A DNA stretch of 20,722 bases, taken from the NCBI GenBank assembly GCA_958402795.1, contig CATXUX010000051.1, positions 1 through 20,722 on the forward strand, written 5' to 3'. The notes below the pieces were generated by a model, which saw only the letters and a program-made list of their open reading frames with translations, had not been told where the DNA came from and searched no databases. Within the stretch, counting starts at the first letter, position 1; each line of letters starts with the position of its first letter. The stretch is from an uncultured Lachnospiraceae bacterium (GTDB lineage: Bacteria; Bacillota; Clostridia; Lachnospirales; Lachnospiraceae). This document shows, in pieces, positions 1-6,572 of this stretch. The position numbers were made by a program, and so were the translations under genes.

Positions 1-72
1 CACACGGCAATAGGGTAGGATGAAATATTTCTTTGTATGCAGTTTTGAAGGTACACTTCAATAATTGAATAT

Positions 73-144
73 TCCTCGATAGCTCAGCGGTAGAGCATCC
101 GGCTGTTAACCGGAGGGTCGTAGGTTCGAACCCTACTCGGGGAG
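73..144 (+). tRNA. tRNA-Asn (anticodon GTT)
   Basis: A complete cloverleaf can be read. The acceptor stem TCCTCGA pairs with TCGGGGA (one T-G wobble), with discriminator G144. The D-arm is AGCTCAGCGGTAGAGC. The anticodon arm is CCGGCTGTTAACCGG, with GTT in the loop. The T-arm contains GGTTCGAACCC. CCA is not encoded, because the next bases are TTG. No obvious promoter lies in the 72 bases before it, so it may be the last gene of a tRNA or rRNA operon that starts outside the window. Confidence 0.97.
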
Positions 145-148
145 TTGT

Positions 149-185
149 AAAAAATTCGTAAGTATTTATATTTACGAATTTTTTT
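149..185 (+). terminator. Terminator after tRNA-Asn
   Basis: An AT-rich inverted repeat (AAAAATTCGTAA against TTACGAATTTTTT, with a loop of about 10 nt) starts five bases after the tRNA and ends in a T-run. Its sequence symmetry means it could work in both directions. The stem is weak in GC, so efficiency is uncertain. Confidence 0.75.
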
Positions 186-208
186 ATTACATAATTAGAA
201 AAAAGGTA

Positions 209-239
209 TTGACCGATAGTAACAACCGTAAGTTATAAT
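209..239 (+). promoter_or_regulatory. Candidate promoter of the Fe-ADH gene with a 19-bp spacer
   Basis: TTGACC at 209-214 and TATAAT at 234-239 are near-consensus -35 and -10 boxes, but they are 19 bp apart. A short dyad, TAAC(220-223)/GTTA(232-235), overlaps the spacer. Overlong 19-bp spacers are typical of MerR-activated promoters; no MerR gene is visible here. A second TATAAT at 280-285 lies too close to the start codon to be preferred. Confidence 0.5.
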
Positions 240-302
240 TGATTATCGTAAATGATTCAAACAATCGTGGTTTATTGTTTATAATTACAGGAGGTCAGTG
301 AG

Positions 303-1448
303 ATGGATAAATTTACATTTTCATATCCGACAAAGGTATACTTTGGAGAAGGATGCGCAGCACAGGCGTTTGACGCGGAGCTTGGCAAAGTTGGTGAAAC
401 GGTCATGTTAGCTTACGGTGGTGGTTCTGTGAAAAAGAACGGTATTTATGATGAAATCAAGACTTTGCTGGAAAAGGCGGGGAAAAAAGTAGTTGATTTC
501 CATGGTATTATGCCAAATCCAACTTATGCAAAAGTGCAGGAAGGTGCTGCATTGGCACGGGAACAACAGGTAGACTTTGTTCTGGCGCTGGGTGGAGGCA
601 GCGTGATCGATTGCTGTAAAGTGATCTCTGCACAGGCAGTGCTGGATGAAGATATCTGGGATATGGAGTACGGCAAGGGAAAATTTCCGACAGCGGGAAT
701 TCCGATGGGAGCAGTTGTGACGGCTTCCGGTACCGGTGCGGAAATGAATGCGGGAGCGGTCATTACGTACGAAGACAAAAAATGGAAAGGACCGGTTTTT
801 GGTACAGCAGCTTCTTTTGCGGTTCTCGATCCGGCATACACGATGTCGGTTCCGCCGATGCAGGTGCTTTCCGGTGCGTTTGACACGCTAAGTCATGCAA
901 TGGAAACTTATTTTGGTAATTCAGATCGGGACAACGTATCGGATGATATGGCACTTGCGGTGATGAGAAATACGGTTGTGAATATGCGTCGTCTCCTTGA
1001 GAACATAGACGATCTGGAGGCACGGAGTAATTTAATGTGGGATTCTGCCATGGCAGAAAACGGAATTCTGAAGTGCGGACGTCTGACTGATTTTCAGGCG
1101 CATCAGATAGAACATCAGCTGGGTGCATACACAGACTGCAATCACGGGCAGGGACTCGCTGTGATCCATCCGGCTTATTACCGGCATATTGTAGGAGATG
1201 CGGCTGAGAAGTTTACACGATTCGCAAAAGTAGTTTTTGAAGTGGATACTGCCGAAGCAGGGGTGAATGCGCTGGAAAGTTTTATTCAGGAATGTGGTCT
1301 TCCCACGAAAATGAACCAGCTCAAATCCACAGTAGAGATTACGCCGGAGATTTTGCGGCAGGTAGCAGATACCTGCAACGTGATCAAGTCAGGTCCTCGT
1401 GAGCTTAGCCGGGATGAAATCTATGAGATTTTGCTGGAATGTATGTAA
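303..1448 (+). CDS. Iron-containing alcohol dehydrogenase (butanol dehydrogenase/YqhD type)
   Basis: This is a 381-residue NAD(P)H-dependent group III alcohol dehydrogenase that interconverts aldehydes and primary alcohols in the cytoplasm, as a fermentation end step or for aldehyde detoxification. Visible features are the N-terminal Rossmann-like half with YGGGS (38-42) and LGGGSVID (96-103) nucleotide-binding loops, and the C-terminal helical half with the metal set D194, H198, H267 and H281. These sit in the same positions as in E. coli YqhD, which favours the NADPH-using BDH/YqhD branch. Length is normal for the family. The ATG at 303 follows AGGAGGT at 289-295 with ideal spacing. It appears monocistronic, lying between a tRNA terminator and the independently promoted MATE leader. 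The substrate (butyraldehyde, acetaldehyde, methylglyoxal and so on) cannot be read from the sequence. Confidence 0.93.
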   Translation: MDKFTFSYPTKVYFGEGCAAQAFDAELGKVGETVMLAYGGGSVKKNGIYDEIKTLLEKAGKKVVDFHGIMPNPTYAKVQEGAALAREQQVDFVLALGGGSVIDCCKVISAQAVLDEDIWDMEYGKGKFPTAGIPMGAVVTASGTGAEMNAGAVITYEDKKWKGPVFGTAASFAVLDPAYTMSVPPMQVLSGAFDTLSHAMETYFGNSDRDNVSDDMALAVMRNTVVNMRRLLENIDDLEARSNLMWDSAMAENGILKCGRLTDFQAHQIEHQLGAYTDCNHGQGLAVIHPAYYRHIVGDAAEKFTRFAKVVFEVDTAEAGVNALESFIQECGLPTKMNQLKSTVEITPEILRQVADTCNVIKSGPRELSRDEIYEILLECM

Positions 1449-1474
1449 AAAGAGTAGCGTTGTTCTCGTTCTTG

Positions 1475-1483
1475 TGCTATAAT
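1475..1483 (+). promoter_or_regulatory. Extended -10 promoter for the MATE leader
   Basis: TGCTATAAT is a perfect extended -10 (TG-N-TATAAT) with no good -35 box at 17 bp. Transcription would start near 1490, giving a leader of roughly 180 nt before the MATE start codon. This separates the MATE gene from the upstream alcohol dehydrogenase. Confidence 0.55.
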
Positions 1484-1498
1484 AACACTGATTTAAGC

Positions 1499-1652
1499 GT
1501 TCTTTGCCGCCGGGTAAAGAAATAAAGCGTCAGGCTTTCTATCGTTAGGCCGTTGAAGATAGAAAGTGCTGGCGCTATTTTTATGATACAGGAGATGATG
1601 TTTCCTATATCATAAAACCATTCGGGCGGGATTGCAAAACATCATTTTATTT
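1499..1652 (+). promoter_or_regulatory. Structured leader, candidate guanidine-IV (mepA) riboswitch
   Basis: Seen: hairpin TTCTTT/AAAGAA (1500-1521) with the GC-rich loop GCCGCCGGG; a long hairpin 1526-1576; hairpin TATGATA(1582-1588)/TATCATA(1608-1614) strengthened by AGGA/TCCT; and GGGCGGG at 1624-1630. The CCGCC in the first loop (1507-1511) can pair with GGCGG (1625-1629). ATGATGTTT (1595-1603), in the loop of the third hairpin, can instead pair with AAACATCAT (1637-1645) and is then followed by TTTATTTATATTT, an intrinsic-terminator arrangement that excludes the third hairpin. Known: guanidine-IV riboswitches sit in front of MepA-like MATE genes in Clostridia and act by antitermination. 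The class name is inferred from context and layout; the switching geometry is directly visible. Confidence 0.5.
1526..1582 (+). terminator. Strong hairpin followed by T-run (terminator or aptamer stem)
   Basis: AGCGTCAG pairs with CTGGCGCT outside, and CTTTCTATC pairs with GATAGAAAG inside, around a loop of about 14 nt; ATTTTTAT follows. It would end alcohol dehydrogenase transcripts. Because it lies downstream of the MATE promoter, it would also attenuate that gene unless it is the variable second stem of the leader aptamer. Confidence 0.55.
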
Positions 1653-1673
1653 ATATTTCAAAGGAGTACACAT

Positions 1674-3017
1674 ATGAAGTTATCAGCTTGTTTTCGGGAG
1701 TTTGTTCATTACACGGTTTTCAGTGTACTGGGGACGTTGGGGGTGTCCTGCTATATTCTGGCGGATACTTTTTTTGTTTCTAAAGGGTTAGGAACGAATG
1801 GACTTACGGCGTTGAATCTGGCGATTCCCGTTTATAATTTTATTCATGGCACAGGATTAATGCTTGGTATGGGCGGAGCTACAAAATTTTCTGTTTACAA
1901 AAGTCAGGATCGAAACGATGATGTAAATATCATTTACACAAATACGATTTTCCTTGCAATATTGTGTTCCATTGTGTTTATGCTGTCAGGTGTGATGTGT
2001 TCCGGGCAGATCGCACGGCTTTTAGGTGCTGACATCTGGGTGTGGGAAATGACGAATACGTATTTACGGTGGCTGCTTATTTTTGCTCCGGCTTTTATCC
2101 TGAACGATGTACTGCTCTGCTTTGTAAGAAATGATGAAAGTCCGCAGCTTGCCATGACTGCGATGCTGATCGGGAGTTTTTCGAATATATTTTTGGATTA
2201 TATTTTCATTTTTCCACTGCAGATGGGGATATTCGGAGCCGTTTTTGCCACAGGAATCTCTCCGGTCATCAGTATTGCCGTGATATCCTTACATTGGTGG
2301 AAGAGGAGAAATACATTTCATTTTATAAAAACGAAGATGTATATAAAGATTGTCAGAGATGAACTGTCGCTGGGATTCCCCTCCCTGATCGCCCAGGTTT
2401 CTTCCGGTATCGTTATGATTATTTTTAATATGATTATCTTGAACCTGGAGGGGAATATAGGTGTAGCGGCTTACGGTATTATTGCTAACATTTCTCTTGT
2501 TATCACGGCAGTTTATACGGGAATTGCGCAGGGAATCCAGCCGCTGGTAAGCCGGTTTCACGGAACAGGAGACAATAAGCATAAACAGAGCGTGCTGCGG
2601 TATGCGATGGTAACGATGCTGATTTTGTCAGTTGTTTTATATCTGGTGATTATTATTTTTTCAAAGCCAATAGTGAATATTTTTAACAGTGAAAATAATC
2701 TGAAGTTGGAGGAAATTGCCATTTCCGGATTGAAATTATATTTTTTGTCCATTCCATTTGTGGGATACAATACGATTCTGGCGACTTTTTTTACCTCGAT
2801 GGAACAAGGAATGCCTGCACATATTTTGTCAGTGCTCAGAGGACTGGTGCTGATTATTCCATTGGCATTTGTGATGTCTGCTTTATGGGAAATGACGGGA
2901 GTGTGGCTTTCCTATCCGGTTACGGAAGCTCTTGTTGCGCTTCTTGGGTTTATCTTATATCAGGCTCATGGCACTCACCGGTCTTACAAAAAGACCTTTC
3001 GACGGAAAAGATGCTGA
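1674..3017 (+). CDS. MATE-family multidrug efflux transporter (MepA-like)
   Basis: A 447-residue integral membrane antiporter with about 12 hydrophobic segments in two similar halves. It should export cationic or small organic compounds using a Na+ or H+ gradient. Family signs are the N-terminal stretch with ADTFFVSKGLG near residues 31-41, a glycine-rich MLGMGGATKFS segment after TM2, and GIAQGIQPLVSRFHG in the second half. The ATG at 1674 is preceded by AAAGGAG with good spacing; an upstream TTG (1632) would add 14 residues without a ribosome binding site and would overlap the leader fold, so it is rejected. If the leader is a guanidine-IV element, guanidinium or guanidine-like cations are the likely inducers and possible substrates. 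Substrate cannot be deduced from the protein. Confidence 0.9.
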   Translation: MKLSACFREFVHYTVFSVLGTLGVSCYILADTFFVSKGLGTNGLTALNLAIPVYNFIHGTGLMLGMGGATKFSVYKSQDRNDDVNIIYTNTIFLAILCSIVFMLSGVMCSGQIARLLGADIWVWEMTNTYLRWLLIFAPAFILNDVLLCFVRNDESPQLAMTAMLIGSFSNIFLDYIFIFPLQMGIFGAVFATGISPVISIAVISLHWWKRRNTFHFIKTKMYIKIVRDELSLGFPSLIAQVSSGIVMIIFNMIILNLEGNIGVAAYGIIANISLVITAVYTGIAQGIQPLVSRFHGTGDNKHKQSVLRYAMVTMLILSVVLYLVIIIFSKPIVNIFNSENNLKLEEIAISGLKLYFLSIPFVGYNTILATFFTSMEQGMPAHILSVLRGLVLIIPLAFVMSALWEMTGVWLSYPVTEALVALLGFILYQAHGTHRSYKKTFRRKRC

Positions 3018-3018
3018 A

Positions 3019-3148
3019 GATTCGTCCGATTTATCTGCTGCCGTTTATGCTTGAAAATGAGGAATAGCGGTTTTGGGGCCAAATGTGGCGCACCCGGCAT
3101 CTTTCTTGTTCTTGCAACTGCGGTAACAGATAAATCGTAAAGCGAATC
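3019..3148. repeat. Long imperfect inverted repeat between MATE and csoR genes
   Basis: CGATTTATCTG (3027-3037) is the exact reverse complement of CAGATAAATCG (3127-3137). Outside these, GATTCG (3019-3024) mirrors CGAATC (3143-3148). The ~90-nt interior holds smaller dyads (TTTGG/CCAAA near 3072). The right arm also contains a 12-bp tandem repeat (ATCGTAAAG seen twice, 3134-3153). It lies just after the MATE stop and just after the csoR stop on the other strand, so it could serve as a shared terminator, a REP-like or MITE-like relic, or a structured RNA. Confidence 0.6.
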
Positions 3149-3156
3149 GTAAAGAC

Positions 3157-3432
3157 TCAGCTCATATTTGCAAAACGCTCTACTGCTTTTGTGAAATCTT
3201 CGATGGTTTTATCGGCGTCTCCGTGTTCGATGCCGTCCTTTACACAGTGTTTGATGTGACCTTCCAAAACAATCTGCCCGCACTTGTGCAGGGCGGATTT
3301 TGCGGCGTTGATCTGTGAGAGAACGTCCTCGCAGGGGATGTCTTCATCAACCATGCGGTCGATCGCCTGAACCTGTCCGATGATTTTTTTTAATCTGCGG
3401 TGTAAGTTATCCGCATCCATGCATTGCTTCAT
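3157..3432 (-). CDS. csoR: CsoR-family copper-sensing transcriptional repressor
   Basis: A 91-residue all-helical DUF156 protein. CsoR proteins bind DNA as tetramers and release it on binding Cu(I). The Cu(I) ligand set C-H-C is present as C34, H59 and C63, which matches CsoR rather than the nickel or formaldehyde branches (RcnR, FrmR). Length is normal. The ATG is preceded by GGAGG at a good distance. No CopA ATPase or CopZ chaperone is in the window, so the regulated export genes must lie elsewhere, or the gene may only regulate itself here. It reads in the same direction as the kinase gene but has its own promoter embedded in that gene's end. The metal assignment follows family signatures and is not proven. 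Confidence 0.88.
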   Translation of the reverse strand: MKQCMDADNLHRRLKKIIGQVQAIDRMVDEDIPCEDVLSQINAAKSALHKCGQIVLEGHIKHCVKDGIEHGDADKTIEDFTKAVERFANMS

Positions 3433-3444
3433 ATTCTCGCCTCC

Positions 3445-3493
3445 GTACCTTTAGGGGTATATGCATCTTATATCACTTTTGGAAAAATGTCAA
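3445..3493 (-). promoter_or_regulatory. csoR promoter and CsoR operator
   Basis: On the minus strand TTGACA (3488-3493) and TAAGAT (3465-3470) are 17 bp apart. Just downstream of the -10, GTACCTTTAGGGGTATAT (3445-3462; minus strand ATATACCCCTAAAGGTAC) resembles the GC-interrupted TACCCC..GGTA dyad of CsoR operators. This arrangement predicts autorepression relieved by copper. The -35 box includes the TGA stop codon of the histidine kinase gene. Confidence 0.7.
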
Positions 3494-4833
3494 GCTTCTG
3501 CTGCTTCTTCTGCTGCCGGAAGCTGCAGCAAAATCTTCACAGTAAAGACAGACTCTTCGCTTTGTACTTCCATACAGCCATGATATTTTTCAGCGATGAA
3601 ACGTACCGATTCCAATCCCTGTCCGAATCCGCTGTGCCGGGAGGAGAGGTAGGCGCCGTTGACATTTTTCGGGGTTCCTGTGTAAGGATTGCTGATCCGG
3701 ACTGCAAGCATATTGGGTGCGGTCTGCATGATTTTCAGCTTTATGACAGGGTCCTTTACACTTTCACAGCCATAGACCGCGTTTCCCAGAAGATTTCCGA
3801 GCATGACGCAGAAATCCTGGTCATCGATGGAAAGAGAAGGCGGCAGGCGCAGGGAAAAGTCCGGTCGGATCTCTTTGTCCCGGCACAGTGATTCATAATA
3901 GGAAAGAACTGCATTCAGTGCGGGAGAATACGTGTAAACCCGGATCTCGGTTTCTGTATTCTGGATATAGGTGGAGACGTAGTTCTCCAATGTTTCGTAA
4001 TCCTTTTGTTTTAAAAATTCAGAAATGACCACGAGCTGATGGCGGAAATCATGGCGGATCCGGCTGTTTTCCTGAACCGACCGGAGCAGCTGTTGATATT
4101 GCGCGCTCTGGATGGATAAAATCTCGTTGGCATGTTCCAGCTTCTGTCGTTCGATGTAGGTATGGACAAAGCGGTAGAACAAGATATAAAGAGCCACGAT
4201 CAGGACAGCCAGACATACGACACAGGCAATGTACATAAGAAACGCTCTCCCGATGTGCATCCAGCTATAGTTATGCGGGATCAGGATGTAGGTGGCAACG
4301 CTGCACAAAAGCGGAAAAATGCAGATACAGTTCCAGACGGATTCCGAATGGAAATGCGCGATCAGCCATCCAAGCTTCCGGGTAAACGGCAGATAAAGGA
4401 TCACATCCATCAGTACAAGGAAAACAAGCTGAAAGAGAAAGCCTTCCAGCGAGATATCGTAGTAGGTATTTTCCGGATGCAGGACAATGTCTGCCAGTGT
4501 GCCAAGAATCCGGGAAAAACAACTGACCATATAAGCAGTGAGAAACAAAAAAAGGATCTTGTTGAAAGGAAGTTCCACTTCTTTCCAGTAAAAGTACAGA
4601 AAATAAATCCCGGCACTGATGGAGATCACAAACTTTGTCGGAAACGTTGTGATGCAGGCAATCAGGATCGCGACAAAAAGGAACAGAACAAACCGTATGG
4701 CGGAAGCAAGGATCAGGGAAGACATCCTGCGTTTCAGATAATCCCGCACAGGGAAAATGCATAATGCTATGACAGGAATGATTAAAATACAAGTATAAAG
4801 CGCTTTATAAATATTCATTCCGTTTACATTCAT
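3490..4833 (-). CDS. GHKL-domain sensor histidine kinase (AgrC/LytTR-partner type)
   Basis: A 447-residue membrane kinase with about six to seven hydrophobic segments over residues 8-220, a linker coiled coil (about 225-255) and a catalytic part. The H-box is RHDFRHQ with H261 as the likely phosphoacceptor. The N-box is GNLLGNA (N347, N351), and the G-box is GFGQGLES (402-409). This is the HPK10-like class that pairs with LytTR regulators, often in quorum or envelope signalling. The usual acidic residue of the NLLDNA motif is a glycine here (G350), which may weaken ATP handling. The ATG at 4833 follows TAAGGAGG, whose TAA is the stop codon of the regulator gene, so the two are translationally linked. 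No peptide-pheromone gene is visible beside it. The ligand is unknown. Confidence 0.88.
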   Translation of the reverse strand: MNVNGMNIYKALYTCILIIPVIALCIFPVRDYLKRRMSSLILASAIRFVLFLFVAILIACITTFPTKFVISISAGIYFLYFYWKEVELPFNKILFLFLTAYMVSCFSRILGTLADIVLHPENTYYDISLEGFLFQLVFLVLMDVILYLPFTRKLGWLIAHFHSESVWNCICIFPLLCSVATYILIPHNYSWMHIGRAFLMYIACVVCLAVLIVALYILFYRFVHTYIERQKLEHANEILSIQSAQYQQLLRSVQENSRIRHDFRHQLVVISEFLKQKDYETLENYVSTYIQNTETEIRVYTYSPALNAVLSYYESLCRDKEIRPDFSLRLPPSLSIDDQDFCVMLGNLLGNAVYGCESVKDPVIKLKIMQTAPNMLAVRISNPYTGTPKNVNGAYLSSRHSGFGQGLESVRFIAEKYHGCMEVQSEESVFTVKILLQLPAAEEAAEA

Positions 4834-4845
4834 GCTGCTGCCTCC

Positions 4846-5571
4846 TTACATGCGGTCCAGTTTTTCAAACTGATAATTGTGATACGTATTCCGGATGGAA
4901 GCACGGTCTGATCTGCGGATCGGAAAGCGCTGTCCGTCGCTCATCGTATACATATCGGTGTCTTCTCTTGTGATATACTCCATATTTAACAAAACGCCGC
5001 GGTTACAGTTCAGAAAACAGCCGACGTTATCTGCCTGCGCGCAGACGATCCCAAACGGAACCCTCAGCCGGTGCTCTGTCTGGTCCGTCATGCGGAATAT
5101 GGTGTAATTATTATCGGATAAGATGTATTGTATGTGGTGAACCAGAAGCTGAACCTTCCGGTTGCCGCTGGTAAAATCCAAAGTGCGGTGCAGGGAAGGC
5201 AGCCGCTTTCCTGCGTCAGTAAGTACATGGAAAATCCGTTCTCTTGTGAGATCCTTCTTATCTATATAGTCAAAACAATGAAGGCCCGCCGCCTGATAGA
5301 GATGTTCCCGGCTGACTGTCAGAAATATGATCAGACAGCGGGCGTCGCGCTCCCAGAGCTGCTGCGCTGCCTCCAGTCCATCCATATGCTCCATAAAGAT
5401 ATCCAGAAAAACAATGGAATATTCTCTTTCAGTTAGGGAGGCAATCAGTTCATTTCCATCCAAAAAACAGAAAAGCGAGAACTCAATGCCATACTCCTTT
5501 TCATATTCATGAAGAAACCGGATCAGAAGGGCGGCTTCCTCCTTTTGATCATCTACAACTGCAATGTTCAT
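4846..5571 (-). CDS. LytTR-family response regulator
   Basis: A 241-residue two-domain regulator. The receiver domain (about 1-120) has the acidic pair D7/D8, the phosphorylatable D57 in VFLDIFM, and lysines in the IDKKD stretch near residue 104. The C-terminal LytTR DNA-binding domain (about 135-235) has the typical FLNCNRGVLLNMEYI segment near its recognition region. It is the first gene of a two-gene unit with the GHKL kinase. The start ATG at 5571 follows GAGGGA. It is transcribed away from the envelope operon at 5740, and the shared region holds a perfect dyad plus one LytTR-like 9-mer, so autoregulation and control of the divergent operon are both plausible. That link is inferred from position. 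Confidence 0.9.
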   Translation of the reverse strand: MNIAVVDDQKEEAALLIRFLHEYEKEYGIEFSLFCFLDGNELIASLTEREYSIVFLDIFMEHMDGLEAAQQLWERDARCLIIFLTVSREHLYQAAGLHCFDYIDKKDLTRERIFHVLTDAGKRLPSLHRTLDFTSGNRKVQLLVHHIQYILSDNNYTIFRMTDQTEHRLRVPFGIVCAQADNVGCFLNCNRGVLLNMEYITREDTDMYTMSDGQRFPIRRSDRASIRNTYHNYQFEKLDRM

Positions 5572-5637
5572 ACATACATTCCCTCATCTAAACTAAGTGT
5601 ACCAGAAAACAAGTTTATCATAACACCGATTCCCACC

Positions 5638-5690
5638 AAAAATCTACAGTTTGTCCCAAATTAGTAGATTTTTACGGAAAATGATATAGA
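5638..5690. promoter_or_regulatory. Divergent-region dyad, LytTR-like site and extended -10
   Basis: AAAAATCTAC (5638-5647) and GTAGATTTTT (5664-5673) form a perfect 10-bp inverted repeat with a 16-bp spacer. ACAGTTTGT at 5646-5654 fits the LytTR binding pattern [TA][AC][CA]GTTN[AG][TG], but only one copy is clear. TGATATAGA at 5682-5690 is a possible extended -10 for the envelope operon, which would place the dyad just upstream of the polymerase contact, an activator-like position. Confidence 0.45.
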
Positions 5691-5739
5691 ATAGACCATA
5701 AGTTTGTGCGAAGATGATAAGGCGAGGGAGGGAAAAAGA

Positions 5740-6546
5740 ATGGCAGCAGGCACAATGAAGCAGACGCAGGACAAGAGAAGAACGAAAGTGGAGATCGTAC
5801 TGATGATACTGGTGGCAGTATCGATCGTGCGGCAGTTCTTCCTTGGAAATTATCATTATATGTTTCTGGGAATCCTTACGATGATTCTGTTTGCAGTCCC
5901 CAGTCTGATCGAGAAGAAACTGAGGGTGGATATCCCGACAGGACTGAAGACGGTAATCCTGATCTTTATCTTCTGTGCGGAAATCCTGGGCGAGATCAAC
6001 GCATTTTATGTCAAGATCCCTATCTGGGATACGATCCTGCATACGACGAACGGCTTTCTGATGGCGGCAATCGGGTTTGCCCTGATCGATATCTTTAACC
6101 GGAGCGAAAAGTTTTCCATCCGGATGTCTCCGTTCTTTGTGGCGTTCGTGGCGTTTTGCTTTTCCATGACGGTGGGCGTTTTGTGGGAGTTCTTTGAATT
6201 TGGGATGGACTGGTTTTTCCAGACCGACATGCAGAAGGACTGGATCGTTCCGGTGATCAGCTCCGTAAAACTGAATCCGGATGGGGCGAACGTTCCGGTG
6301 AAAGTGGCGGTGGAATCGTTGGTAGTCAACGGAGAGGAATGGAATCTGGGCGGCTACCTCGATATCGGAATCGTAGATACGATGAAGGATCTGATGGTGA
6401 ACTTCATCGGCGCAGTCGTATTTTCCATCGTCGGCGTATTCTACTTAAAGCATAGAAAAGAAGACGGACTTGCGGCGTCACTGATTCCGCAGGTACAGTC
6501 TGAGGAAAAAGAAGTACAGAAAGAAATCCATGAAGATACGGTTTAG
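5740..6546 (+). CDS. YjdF/DUF2238-like integral membrane protein
   Basis: A 268-residue protein with six predicted membrane helices (roughly 17-36, 38-58, 68-88, 97-118, 128-150 and 220-240). The WDTILHTTNGF segment, the VGVLWEFFEFGMDW segment and the later DT-(M)-K-D-L-M-V-N stretch are the conserved polar signature of the DUF2238/YjdF family, whose biochemical role is not established. The ATG at 5740 is chosen because GAGGGAGGG lies just before it; an upstream TTG at 5704 has no such site. It is the first gene of the envelope operon, 26 bases before the giant surface gene. The tail is charged and glutamate/lysine-rich. It might help export, anchor or sense envelope material, but nothing in the sequence proves this. 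Confidence 0.8.
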   Translation: MAAGTMKQTQDKRRTKVEIVLMILVAVSIVRQFFLGNYHYMFLGILTMILFAVPSLIEKKLRVDIPTGLKTVILIFIFCAEILGEINAFYVKIPIWDTILHTTNGFLMAAIGFALIDIFNRSEKFSIRMSPFFVAFVAFCFSMTVGVLWEFFEFGMDWFFQTDMQKDWIVPVISSVKLNPDGANVPVKVAVESLVVNGEEWNLGGYLDIGIVDTMKDLMVNFIGAVVFSIVGVFYLKHRKEDGLAASLIPQVQSEEKEVQKEIHEDTV

Positions 6547-6572
6547 CATATCAGGAAAGAGGAGGCGACAGA

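Noticed and set aside
1..72. Possible promoter or gene fragment before tRNA-Asn
   Set aside because: No convincing -35/-10 pair or coding frame is visible in these bases.
1583..1615. Short upstream reading frame of 10 codons in the MATE leader
   Set aside because: There is no ribosome binding site before its ATG and it coincides with a hairpin whose pairing explains the sequence better than coding.
4132..4764. 210-codon plus-strand open frame inside the histidine kinase gene
   Set aside because: It is antisense to a well-supported kinase, has no ribosome binding site, and its composition is that of a shadow frame.
5704..5739. TTG start for the YjdF-like gene
   Set aside because: GAGGGAGGG lies directly before the ATG at 5740, while the TTG has no such site.
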